Made by a program: the position numbers and the translations under genes. Below the pieces are notes generated by a model. That model had not been told where the DNA came from, made no database searches, and was given only the letters and a program-made list of their open reading frames with translations. Shown here piece by piece: positions 40,974 through 49,700 of a stretch of 64,000 nt of DNA; the first letter of the stretch is position 1; every line of letters begins with the position of its first letter. Source of the DNA: Pseudomonas sp. B21_DOA (lineage in GTDB: Bacteria > Pseudomonadota > Gammaproteobacteria > Pseudomonadales > Pseudomonadaceae); contig CP086683.1 of assembly GCA_030544685.1 (NCBI GenBank), forward strand, positions 682,001-746,000, read 5' to 3'.

Positions 40974-41040
40974 TGTGGCGAAGGGCTCTGTTGCGAGGGG
41001 ATTTATCCCCGTTGGGTCGCGAAGCGGCCCTCGCTATTGA
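40974..41040. repeat. GAGGGGATTTATCCCC-type repeat
   Basis: Same family as the element at 28322-28419: GCGAGGGGATTTATCCCCGTTGGGTCGCGAAGCGGCC, here as a shorter or degraded copy. Confidence 0.65.
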
Positions 41041-41081
41041 TTCAAGAAAAGCTCGCTTGCCCCGATGTCTCGGTAGAAATG

Positions 41082-41112
41082 AAAAAGGCGACCTCTTGAG
41101 GTCGCCTTTTTT
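41082..41112. terminator. Bidirectional terminator
   Basis: AAAAAGGCGACCT / AGGTCGCCTTTTTT with a CTTG loop lies between the converging CsgG-like and LysE genes. Confidence 0.85.
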
Positions 41113-41125
41113 CTGCCCGAGCGGT

Positions 41126-41758
41126 TTACGCCGCCGCTTTGCGCAACGTCGCCATGAATGCCGCCGCGCCGATGAACAGCCCGGCAAAGGTGCGGTTCAT
41201 GCGTTTCTGCTGCTTGGGTGTGCGCAACAGGCGCAGCACCTTCGACGCGAGCCCGGTGTAGCCGGCCATGACAATCAGGTCGACGAATACCATGGTCACG
41301 CCGATCACCAGATACTGAATCAGCAGCGGCGCATGGGGATTGATGAACTGCGGCAGCACCGCGAGCATGAATATCAATGCCTTGGGATTGCTGATATTCA
41401 CCAGAAAGCCGCGAAACACCAGGGCCAGCGGCTTGCCGATCGGCCGTACCCCGGCGTCATCGCTCATGTCCATGGGCAACGCGCGCCATTGCTTGATAGC
41501 CAGATAAACCAGATAGGCAACGCCGAACCATTTGATCGCATGGAACGCCGTGGCCGAAGCAGTGAGCACGGCGCCAACACCTGCGCCGACAATCGCAATC
41601 TGCACCGCCAGACCGATCTGCAGGCCCAGCGCGTTCCAATAGCCGCGCCAGAACCCGTATTGCAGACCGCTGGACATCGACGCAATGGCGCCCGCGCCCG
41701 GGGACAAACTGATCACCCAGCAGGCGGCAAAGAATGCCAGCCATGTTTGAAGCTCCAT
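41126..41758 (-). CDS. LysE/RhtB family amino-acid exporter
   Basis: A 210-residue inner-membrane protein with six predicted segments. It starts MELQTWLAFFAACWVISLSP, with the conserved SPGAGAIASMSSGLQYGFWR and NISNPKALIFMLAVLPQFI blocks. These proteins export amino acids or their derivatives; the substrate here is unknown. It ends 14 bases before a bidirectional terminator. Confidence 0.92.
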   Translation of the reverse strand: MELQTWLAFFAACWVISLSPGAGAIASMSSGLQYGFWRGYWNALGLQIGLAVQIAIVGAGVGAVLTASATAFHAIKWFGVAYLVYLAIKQWRALPMDMSDDAGVRPIGKPLALVFRGFLVNISNPKALIFMLAVLPQFINPHAPLLIQYLVIGVTMVFVDLIVMAGYTGLASKVLRLLRTPKQQKRMNRTFAGLFIGAAAFMATLRKAAA

Positions 41759-41859
41759 CGCATACCTCGGCTGATGCTTGTGACAAATGCCTAAGCTAAT
41801 GCGGCTTCGTGTGGATGACTACCAGTTTTTTGCTAAATATTGCGGGAAGCTGAGGGCCC

Positions 41860-41924
41860 TTCGCGAGCAGGCTCGCTCCCACAGGGGAACGCATTCCAAT
41901 GTGGGAGCGAGCCTGCTCGCGAAG
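41860..41924. repeat. REPIN
   Basis: TTCGCGAGCAGGCTCGCTCCCACAGG and its inverse with a short spacer, between the LysE gene and the end of the MscS gene. Confidence 0.9.
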
Positions 41925-41948
41925 GCGTCGGAACAGACGACGTAGAAA

Positions 41949-42530
41949 TTACTTCTCAAACCCGCTCGACGGCAACACATCGGTCCCGCGCCAACGCCGC
42001 ACCGAACGCTGGAAGAACAGGCTGTTCGGCACCTGCACCATGGCGCTACCGGTGCCGAGCTCTTCGGCCTCGACCAGCGTGGTGTAGAGCAGATTGATCG
42101 CGATCACCCGGCCTTTGACGCCAGGCTTGTCGGTGGTGTCCACCAGCTCGACCACGTCGCCGAGGCGGAACGGCCCGACGGTGAAAATGAGAATTGCGCA
42201 GAGCAGGTTCGACAGCACACTCCACATGGCGAAGAACGCCACCGCCGCCACCGCGACAAACCCCGACAGCGCCGTCCACAGCACCGTGGCCGAAACGCCG
42301 AGGCGCTCGAGCACGAAGAGCAGCGCGCTGCCCATGATCAGCCAGCGCAACACGCCGCGCAGCGGCATCAGCAACTGCGGTGGAAACGGATAGCGCTCAC
42401 CCAGGCGAGTCAGGCCTTTGGCAACGAAACGCTGGGTGAGGTAACCGGCCAGCAGAATCAGCAGAATCTGCGCGGTGAACCAGATGGGCTCGACCCACAC
42501 CGCCGCAAAGGGCAGCTTGAAGGCTTCCAT
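41949..42530 (-). CDS. Small mechanosensitive ion channel (MscS family)
   Basis: A 193-residue inner-membrane protein with three to four membrane helices. The pore-lining helix is in FVAVAAVAFFAMWSVLSNLL, then the beta domain FTVGPFRLGDVVELVDTTDK and QVPNSLFFQRSVRRW. It lacks the C-terminal cytoplasmic cage of full MscS and is a compact version conserved at this site in pseudomonads. Its start overlaps the ABC-F stop by one base (TGATG). Confidence 0.9.
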   Translation of the reverse strand: MEAFKLPFAAVWVEPIWFTAQILLILLAGYLTQRFVAKGLTRLGERYPFPPQLLMPLRGVLRWLIMGSALLFVLERLGVSATVLWTALSGFVAVAAVAFFAMWSVLSNLLCAILIFTVGPFRLGDVVELVDTTDKPGVKGRVIAINLLYTTLVEAEELGTGSAMVQVPNSLFFQRSVRRWRGTDVLPSSGFEK

Positions 42531-44439
42531 CAGGACAACGCCTCCAGCTCCGCCTGCATGCTTTCCAGGGTTTCCAGGGCTTCCATCCAGGCCTCTTCCA
42601 GCTCGGCTTCACGCACCTTCAATTTCGCCTGTTCGGCGAGCAGATCACGCAATTCATTCTTGCGCGCCGGCTCGTAGATATCGCTGTCACCGAGACTGGC
42701 ATCGACCCTGGCCAGTTTCTCGTGAAGCTTGCCCAGCTCGGCTTCAAGCTTGTCAGCCTCGCGCTTGTGCGGCGCCAGTTGCTGACGCAACGCTGCAGCC
42801 GCTTGGCGCTGAGCTTTCTTGTCGGTCTTGTCCGGGTTGACCGGCGTGTTGCTGACCGGCGCATTGCGCTGACGGTATTCCACCAGCCAACGTGCGTAGT
42901 CTTCGAGATCACCGTCGAACTCTTCGACCTTGCCGTCGGCAACCAGATAGAAGTTGTCGGTGGTGCTCTTGAGCAAGTGCCGATCGTGAGAGACCACCAG
43001 CACCGCACCACTGAATTCCTGCAGGGCCATGGTCAGCGCCAGACGCATTTCCAGGTCGAGGTGGTTGGTCGGTTCGTCGAGCAGCAGCAGGTTCGGCCGT
43101 TCCCAGGCGATCAAAGCGAGGGCCAGACGGGCCTTCTCGCCACCGGAGAAATTCAGCACTGGCTCATCGATGCGTGCGCCACGGAAGTCGAAACCGCCGA
43201 GGAAGTCACGCAGGGTCTGCTCACGCTCGCTTGGTGCCAGGCGCTGCAAGTGCAGCAACGGGCTGGCCTTGGAGTCCAGCGAGTCGAGCTGATGCTGGGC
43301 GAAGTAGCCGACCACGGTGTTTTCGCCACGGGTCAGGCGCCCGGCCAGCGGTTCGAGCTCGCCGGCGAGGTTCTTGATCAGCGTCGATTTACCCGCACCG
43401 TTCGGCCCAAGCAGACCGATCCGTGCACCGGGGTCAGTTGCAGCTTGACCTTCTCGAGGATGGTCTTGTCGCCATAACCCAGGCGCGCATCGGACAGGTC
43501 GATCAGTGGGCTGGAGATCTTGGTAGACTCGCGGAAGACGAAATCGAACGGCGAATCGACGTGGGCCGCCGACAATTCTTCCATGCGCTCCAGTGCCTTG
43601 ATCCGGCTCTGCGCCTGACGGGCCTTGGTCGCTTGGGCCTTGAAGCGGGCGATGTAGCTTTCCATGTGCGCACGCTGCGCCTGCTGCTTCTCGTAGGCCT
43701 GTTGCTGCTGGGCCAGACGCTCGGCACGAGCGCGTTCGAACGCGGTGTAGCCGCCGCGATAGAGCGTCAGTTTGCGCTGATCGACATGGGCGACGTGATC
43801 GACCACTTCGTCGAGGAAATCCCGGTCGTGGGAAATCAGCAGCAAAGTGCCCGGATAGCTCTTCAGCCACTCTTCGAGCCAGATGATCGCGTCGAGGTCC
43901 AAGTGGTTGGTCGGTTCGTCGAGCAACAGCAGATCAGACGGGCACATCAGCGCCTGCGCCAGATTCAGACGCATCCGCCAGCCACCGGAGAAATCGCCTA
44001 CCTGACGGTCCATCTGCTCATTGGTGAAACCCAGGCCGGCGAGCAGCTTGCGCGCCCGCGCATCGGCGGTGTAGCCATCGGCGCTGTCGAGTTCGGCGTG
44101 CAGCCGCGCCAGTGCGGTGCCGTCGTGGGCCTCCTCGGCGGCGGCAAGCTCGCGTTGCACCTCACGCAGACGCAGGTCGCCATCGAGCACATAATCGACT
44201 GCCAGGCGTTCGAGGGTGTCGACCTCTTGGCGCATATGCGCAATGCGCCAGTCGGCCGGCAGCAGGCAGTCGCCCGAATCCGGGTGCAACTCGCCGCGCA
44301 GCAAGGCGAACAGGCTGGATTTGCCGGCACCGTTGGCGCCGATGAGGCCGGCTTTGTGGCCGGCGTGCAGGGTCAGCTCGGCGTCTTCTAGCAGACGTTG
44401 CGGGCCACGCTGTAAAGTCAGGTTCTGAAGTCGGATCAT
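42530..44439 (-). pseudogene. ABC-F ATPase (YheS type), interrupted by a -1 frameshift
   Basis: Two ABC domains, no membrane segments. Domain 1: GLIGANGAGKSSLFALLRGE, signature VGDFSGGWRMRLNLAQALM, Walker B LLLLDEPTNHLDLDAIIWLE. Then a linker with FKAQATKARQAQSRIKALER. Domain 2: GLLGPNGAGKSTLIKNLAGE, LNFSGGEKARLALALIAWER, LLLLDEPTNHLDLEMRLALT, and a coiled-coil C-terminal tail. The break is at 43430-43433, where CCCC should be CCCCC to give LTPGARIGLLGPNG. Repaired, it is 636 residues, like E. coli YheS. ABC-F proteins of this type act on the ribosome; the specific role is not settled. Confidence 0.92.
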
Positions 44440-44489
44440 AATGGCGGCGGAGTCTACCAGCTTCGCTCACAACTGGCGCGAGTAGCACG

Positions 44490-44951
44490 ATGTCCTCTGA
44501 CCTGTGGAGCTTTGCCCTTGATGTCTACGCCCGGCCGGGTGTGGAAGATGCCTGCCTGCAATTGCAAACGGCGGGCGCCAATGTCTGCCTGTTGCTGTGC
44601 GGTTTGTGGCTTGAGCAGCGCGCAGTGACCTGCGATGAGTCGCGCGTTCGTTTGCTCAAGGCCTTGACCGCGCCGTGGGATATCGAGGTGGTGCAACCGC
44701 TGCGAACCTTGCGCATGCAATGGAAAGCGCGGGCCGTCGATGATGCGGTGGTGGCGGGCATGCGCGAGCAGATCAAGTCACTTGAGCTTGAAGCTGAGCG
44801 AACCTTGCTGTCACGGCTGGAAGGTGTGGCGCAGGAGTGGGCGCGCAACGATGCAGGTTCGGTGACCTGGCTGGAAGATCTGGCCGGCACTGCCGCCAGC
44901 CTGAACCGCGACGCGCTGCAAGTGCTGCGCGTCGCGGCAACCGGCACTTAG
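44490..44951 (+). CDS. TIGR02444 family protein
   Basis: A 153-residue protein with SSDLWSFALDVYARPGVEDA, CLLLCGLWLEQRAVTCDESR and DIEVVQPLRTLRMQWKARAV, matching a small uncharacterised family of gammaproteobacteria. It is divergent from the ABC-F gene and its stop overlaps the algP stop by 4 bases from the other strand. Confidence 0.88.
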   Translation: MSSDLWSFALDVYARPGVEDACLQLQTAGANVCLLLCGLWLEQRAVTCDESRVRLLKALTAPWDIEVVQPLRTLRMQWKARAVDDAVVAGMREQIKSLELEAERTLLSRLEGVAQEWARNDAGSVTWLEDLAGTAASLNRDALQVLRVAATGT

Positions 44952-46141
44952 GAAGCGCTGGTCGGGGTGCTGCTGACGTTCGACGAAGCGGCTGGTGCTG
45001 GCGCAGTCGAAGGGGTCGATTGAGCAGCGGACGACGGTGTCGAGGCAGCTGGAGCAGCCGGGGTAGCCGCAGGCGCAGGCTTGGCGGCTGGAGCAGCAGC
45101 CGGTTTGGTCGCGGCTGGCTTGGCAGCAGCAGGCTTTTTCACCGCTGGTTTTGCGGCTGGCTTGGCGGCCGGTTTTGCAGCAGCGGTCGCAGGCTTGGCA
45201 GCAGCGGGTTTCGCAGCAGGCTTGGTGGCCGGTTTCGCAGCAGTTTTTGTCGCAGGTTTTGCTGCCGATGTGGCGGCTGGTTTGGCAGCCGGTTTTACCG
45301 CCACTTTCGTAGCAGGTTTGGCGGCGGCCGGCTTGGCCGCAGTCTTGGCAGCAGGCTTCGCAGCGGCGGTCTTGGCAGCAGGTTTCGCTGCAGGTTTTGC
45401 CGCTGCTTTGGCAGCAGGTTTGGCGGCTGCGGTTTTCGCCGGTGCAGCTTTGCTCGCGGCCGGTTTTGCAGCGGCTTTGGCAGGGGTGGCTTTCACTGCT
45501 GGCTTGGCTGCAGCAGGTTTGGCTGCGGTGGTTTTAGCCGCCGGTTTTGCCGCGCTCGCCGCTGGCTTCTTCGCTGCAGTTTTCGCCGCTGGTTTGGCAG
45601 CCGCTTTCACTGGCGCCTTGGCCGCTGGTTTGGCGGCGGTTTTCGCAACAGCAGGCTTGGCCGCTGCGGTTTTCGCCGGGGCTTTGCTTGCAACAGGTTT
45701 GGCGGCGGCTTTCTTCGCTGGTGCTGCTGCCGGTTTGACCGAACGCGACGACAGAACTTTGCCCACTGCTTCTTGAACGCGGCCAACACCCTGGGCCAGC
45801 TTCAGGCTTTCCTGAGCATCGCGCTTGAGTTGCAGAATGTAGCTGCGGGTCTCGGACTGACGATCTTTCAACGCGTCGAGCAGGTCTTCGAGTTCTTTCA
45901 CCGAAGCCTTGGCTTTGTTCTGTGCCTTGGCTTTGCCGGCGCTGGCGGCGTCCTGCAGTTTGGTGCGCGATTTGTGCAGTTTTTCCTGCGCTTTGCCACG
46001 CTGTTTTTCAAGCTTGGCGAGCAGTTTTTCAGCATCAGCCAAGGCTTGCGAGCAAGCGTTTTCCAAATGCTCGAGCAGGCTGCCCGACAACTGTTGGAGT
46101 AAGTGCAACGGAGTATTTACAGGCTTCTTGGTGGCCGACAT
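44948..46141 (-). CDS. algP: AlgP, histone H1-like alginate regulatory protein
   Basis: A 397-residue very basic protein. The first 130 residues are a helical region (TPLHLLQQLSGSLLEHLENA, KLLAKLEKQRGKAQEKLHKS) of the AlgP type. From about residue 135 to 370 the sequence is a long array of Lys-Pro-Ala-Ala-type units, dozens of copies, like eukaryotic H1 tails. AlgP/AlgR3 affects alginate gene expression in P. aeruginosa, probably by binding DNA. The DNA repeats are prone to length change, so the copy number is strain-specific and may be misassembled. Confidence 0.93.
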   Translation of the reverse strand: MSATKKPVNTPLHLLQQLSGSLLEHLENACSQALADAEKLLAKLEKQRGKAQEKLHKSRTKLQDAASAGKAKAQNKAKASVKELEDLLDALKDRQSETRSYILQLKRDAQESLKLAQGVGRVQEAVGKVLSSRSVKPAAAPAKKAAAKPVASKAPAKTAAAKPAVAKTAAKPAAKAPVKAAAKPAAKTAAKKPAASAAKPAAKTTAAKPAAAKPAVKATPAKAAAKPAASKAAPAKTAAAKPAAKAAAKPAAKPAAKTAAAKPAAKTAAKPAAAKPATKVAVKPAAKPAATSAAKPATKTAAKPATKPAAKPAAAKPATAAAKPAAKPAAKPAVKKPAAAKPAATKPAAAPAAKPAPAATPAAPAASTPSSAAQSTPSTAPAPAASSNVSSTPTSAS

Positions 46142-46331
46142 GGTTTACCTCCTGGCTGACGTGAGTGCGGCTCATACTAGACCTCTGCTGATACCGCCGC
46201 TAGGGCATGTTGACAGTATCTCTGCCGTTGCGTTGCACCGAAGCCCAAATGTTCTGCGTGCGAAAAAAGCAGTTCACCGATGCAGGCGTCGGCACTGGCA
46301 TAATCCCCGCATCTCAGGTCGGAGAGTGCCC

Positions 46332-46997
46332 ATGTCGCGCTACTTTATGTTGTCCCTCTGCATGGTTTTTTCGGCGGCGTATGCCGATGAAAAAACTACG
46401 GCAAACGATGCTCATGACCTGGCTTACAGCCTCGGTGCCAGCCTCGGCGAACGGCTGCGTCAGGAGGTGCCGCAATTGCAAATCCAGGCACTGATCGAAG
46501 GTCTGCAACAGGCGTATCAGGGCAAGCCGCTGGCGCTGAGTGAAGCGCGTATCGAACAGATTCTGGCCGACCACGAATCGCGCAATGCCGAGCAGGCATC
46601 ACGGCAGTCGAGCGATGCGGCGATGGAAAACGAGCAACGCTTTCTCAGTGCGGAAAAAGCCAAACCGGGGGTGAAGGAACTGGCCGATGGCATCCTCCTG
46701 ACTGAACTGGTTCCGGGCACTGGCGCCAAGGCTGGCCCGGACGGCAAAGTGCAGGTGTTGTATGTCGGCAAGCTGCCGGACGGCACCGTGTTCGATCAGA
46801 ACACCCAGCCGCAATGGTTCAACCTCGACAGCGTGATCACCGGTTGGCGCACCGCTTTGCAGAGCATGCCGGTGGGGGCGAAATGGCGATTGGTGATTCC
46901 GTCGGATCAGGCTTATGGCGCCGACGGTGCCGGCGACCTGATTGCGCCATTCACACCACTGGTATTTGAAGTGGAATTGCGTGGCGCGACGAGCTGA
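46332..46997 (+). CDS. FKBP-type peptidyl-prolyl isomerase
   Basis: A 221-residue FklB/Mip-like protein with a Sec signal (MSRYFMLSLCMVFSAAYADE), a helical dimerisation part (AYSLGASLGERLRQEVPQLQ) and an FKBP domain (VQVLYVGKLPDGTVFDQNTQ, WRTALQSMPVGAKWRLVIPS). It should assist folding in the periplasm. The FKBP domain departs from the classic VEVHYTGKL pattern, so activity may be weak. The same gene lies between algP and algQ in P. aeruginosa. The ATG at 46332 follows GGAGAG. Confidence 0.92.
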   Translation: MSRYFMLSLCMVFSAAYADEKTTANDAHDLAYSLGASLGERLRQEVPQLQIQALIEGLQQAYQGKPLALSEARIEQILADHESRNAEQASRQSSDAAMENEQRFLSAEKAKPGVKELADGILLTELVPGTGAKAGPDGKVQVLYVGKLPDGTVFDQNTQPQWFNLDSVITGWRTALQSMPVGAKWRLVIPSDQAYGADGAGDLIAPFTPLVFEVELRGATS

Positions 46998-47005
46998 TCA
47001 GGCAT

Positions 47006-47039
47006 AAAAAAACGGTGCGCTTTCGGGCGCACCGTTTTT
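47006..47039. terminator. Bidirectional terminator between the FKBP gene and algQ
   Basis: AAAAAAACGGTGCGC / GCGCACCGTTTTT with a TTTCGG loop, between converging genes. Confidence 0.88.
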
Positions 47040-47054
47040 CATGAAGGACGTGGA

Positions 47055-47513
47055 TCAGGCCTGAACCGGATCTTCTGCCTTGTGTGCCGTGTGCAGCACT
47101 TCGATCAGGCAGTCTTCAAGTTCGAAGCGCTCATGCAGCAAGCCGCCCAATTCCTTGAATTTCTCCGCAACGCATTTGCCTTCATCGCACAGATCATTGA
47201 ACGCGAGCAGCTTCTCGGTAATGACGTCAATGCGTGGGTAAATGGTCTCGGCGAGTTCCAGACCGCGCTTGTCGTTGAACGCCTTGGCTTCGCCAGTCAG
47301 CTGTTCATAGATTTCGAAGTGCCCAGCCGATACGTAATCGACCAGCACGCCGCAGAACTCCAACAGAGGTTTGCGGCTTTCGGACAGCGAATCAGGCTGC
47401 GCACCGAGTTTGTCGTAGGCGCCGATCAGCTCTTCACGCTCCTGCAACCAGCGGTCGATCAGCAGATGAACCCCACCCCAACGTTCCTGAGCATTCTGAC
47501 AACTTTCGAGCAT
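47055..47513 (-). CDS. algQ: AlgQ/Rsd, anti-sigma-70 regulator
   Basis: A 152-residue protein of the Rsd/AlgQ family, which binds sigma-70 and shifts polymerase use. Family blocks are [40 protein letters not shown] and [20 protein letters not shown]. The ATG at 47513 follows GAAGAGAG; an ATG 9 codons upstream is possible. In P. aeruginosa AlgQ promotes alginate and virulence-factor gene expression. It neighbours algP as there. Confidence 0.93.
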   Translation of the reverse strand: MLESCQNAQERWGGVHLLIDRWLQEREELIGAYDKLGAQPDSLSESRKPLLEFCGVLVDYVSAGHFEIYEQLTGEAKAFNDKRGLELAETIYPRIDVITEKLLAFNDLCDEGKCVAEKFKELGGLLHERFELEDCLIEVLHTAHKAEDPVQA

Positions 47514-47695
47514 GGCGATCTCTCTTCCCTTGTGGGTCATGCTGCTCTACACCCGCGCCCCTGTTCTGATTTGACTGGGTGGACGATCGGGCAGAGCGTC
47601 ATCGAGCAACATAATTCCAATGACACGTGCCGGCCAGATTATGCCCGCACGCCTATGGCTTCAAGGTACGCAGGAGATAAAGTTCATACAAGTGT

Positions 47696-48246
47696 TTAAT
47701 CCTTGACCAGCGTGTAGTGCGACGCTTCGTCGCTGACCGGTCGTTGCAGAGCGCTCCAGATCAGTCGCAGCAACTGATAAACCGCAAGAATCGACACGCC
47801 GACAAAAACAGCAGGCTCCATTCCGGAATGCTCAGGTCGAACAGCGTCCAGGAGATTTCCGCACAGTCGGCACCGCCCTTGAACATCCGCTGCAAGGCAC
47901 AGATCCACGGCAGACCGCTGAACAGCGACTCCACGGTGGGCGAGCATTTGACCAGTTGCAACATCGAGTCACTCTGGATCAACACCTGCCGCCACGCAGC
48001 GGTAGTTCCACCCAGACTGGCGCCCAGCGCAAACAGCCAGTACCACCACAAGCCAACTCGGCGAGGGCCATGCACCGCCGCCACGCCGCAACCAACGCAC
48101 AGCAAGGTGAGGAACAACCGCTGCACCAGGCACAGACTGCAAGGCGTCAGACCGACTGCGTATTCGAGGTAATAGGAAGCTCCCAGAGCAAAGGCCCCCG
48201 CAATGAAAGCCATGAAGAACAAGGAGCGTGAGCAGGCCAACGACAT
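47696..48246 (-). pseudogene. dsbB: Disulfide bond formation protein B, C-terminal frameshift
   Basis: A four-helix inner-membrane quinone reductase that reoxidises DsbA. The first redox pair is in LTPCSLCLVQRLFLTLLCVG, the second pair in MLQLVKCSPTVESL and GGADCAEISW. After IPEWSLLF the frame is lost. Adding one T to the run at 47804-47808 (TTTTT to six) restores FVGVSILAVYQLLRLIW and a 183-residue protein ending at 47696. As written, the fourth helix and tail are lost. It corresponds to the DsbB paralogue called DsbH near algQ in P. aeruginosa. Confidence 0.9.
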
Positions 48247-48461
48247 GGCTTTTCCGTAACAGTAGAGACAGACGGTTACGGTAGAGGAAAGCGTGTCAGC
48301 CTTTCAAGGCGAGGGCCTGCCGACAGTTCACCACAGGTGTAGGGAAAACCCGACAGGCTCAAGAGGAAATGATGAAGCGAACTGTAGGAATTTGCCTCCA
48401 GCGCGCAAAGAAGCGGAATTTTCAGCATGAAAAGTTCGCGAGGGAGCAACCTCCTCGCCTT

Positions 48462-49700
48462 TCACACCTTCGCCGCCACCGGCAAAGGCGCCGCCAGCAG
48501 GCGTTCATCGAGCAGTCCCAGACCTTCCTGGAACAACTGGTTGCTGCGCTCGGTATCGCCAAGCTGTGCAAGCAGACGGGCCAATTCCGCACAGGTCTCC
48601 GGATTGCGCTGCACACGCAGACTGCTTTCCAGATAGTCACGCGCCTTGCCCCACAGACTGGTTTGCAGACACAAACGCCCGAGGGTCAGCAACAGGCTCG
48701 GATCGGCCGGGTGCTCTTTGAGCCAGCCTTCGGCAGTCTGCAGCTGACGCGCAGGATCGCTGCCACGAACCAGACCATAGAGCCGCGCCAGATGACTGTC
48801 GTACTTGCGCTTGAGCGCTGTGCGCAGCACTTCTTCGGCTTCGACCTGAGCGCCCAACTGGCGCAATTGCTCGGCATAGGCCAGCACCAACGGCGGCTCC
48901 TGACGCTGCGCCGAAGTCAGCTGCTCCCAGGCTCGCTTGAGTGACTGCAAACCCACCGTACCGTCTTCTTCGCGATGGGCTGCCAGGGACAGGTTTTCAC
49001 CCCAGGCGCGACGCTCGAGTTCGGCCAGTTCGGCTGGCGGCAGCACTTTGTCTTTGCGCAACTCCGGCAGCAAACGAATCACCGCCGACCATTCGCCACG
49101 TTGCTGATGCAGACGCTGCAATTGACGCAGTGTCTGTGCGCTGCGCGGATGCCGCTCGTGCATCGCCTGCAAAGTCACCAGTGCACCATCGGTGTCGCCG
49201 CGATCGGTCTGCAGTTGCGCGTGACTCAGGGCGATCGCCAATTCGGCTTGCGGCTGACGTTCCAGCGCGCGCTCAAGCAAACGATCGCTTTCTTCGTACT
49301 GACCTTGCTCGTTCGCCGCACGTGCGGCGCCGAGGTAGTAAAGCAGTGGCTGACGTTCGGCTTCCGCTGCGCGGGTCAGATGCCGCTGCGCACTGGCCCA
49401 GCGGCCTTCAGCCAGATCCAGTTGGCCGTGTTCGATCGCCCCTTGCACGCGGCGACTGCGATTGCGCCGCGACCAGGGATTGACTACGCCGGTAGAGGTC
49501 ATCACCAGCTCGGCCAGCACCTTGATGCCCCAGAACAGCAGCCACAGCACCGCGATCACTGCCAGTGTCGCCCACAGACTTGCCTCGTAGCGGAAGCTCT
49601 TGTACGCCACCAGCACGTAACCGGAATGCTCGGCGATCGCCAGGCCCAGCGCTGCCGTCGCGGCGATGACCAGAAACACGATTACATAAAGGCGCTTCAT
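48462..49700 (-). CDS. hemY: HemY, haem synthesis-associated membrane protein
   Basis: A 412-residue inner-membrane protein of the proteobacterial HemY type (not protoporphyrinogen oxidase). Two N-terminal membrane segments ([40 protein letters not shown]) are followed by tetratricopeptide-like helices (YYLGAARAANEQGQYEESDR). It ends the hemC-hemD-hemX-hemY operon, overlapping hemX by 4 bases. The 215-base gap downstream to dsbB holds nothing recognised. Confidence 0.94.
   Translation of the reverse strand: MKRLYVIVFLVIAATAALGLAIAEHSGYVLVAYKSFRYEASLWATLAVIAVLWLLFWGIKVLAELVMTSTGVVNPWSRRNRSRRVQGAIEHGQLDLAEGRWASAQRHLTRAAEAERQPLLYYLGAARAANEQGQYEESDRLLERALERQPQAELAIALSHAQLQTDRGDTDGALVTLQAMHERHPRSAQTLRQLQRLHQQRGEWSAVIRLLPELRKDKVLPPAELAELERRAWGENLSLAAHREEDGTVGLQSLKRAWEQLTSAQRQEPPLVLAYAEQLRQLGAQVEAEEVLRTALKRKYDSHLARLYGLVRGSDPARQLQTAEGWLKEHPADPSLLLTLGRLCLQTSLWGKARDYLESSLRVQRNPETCAELARLLAQLGDTERSNQLFQEGLGLLDERLLAAPLPVAAKV

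Noticed and set aside
45080..45740. Repeat array as a CRISPR
   Set aside because: The repeats are in-frame codons of the Lys-Pro-Ala tract of AlgP, without unique spacers of constant length.
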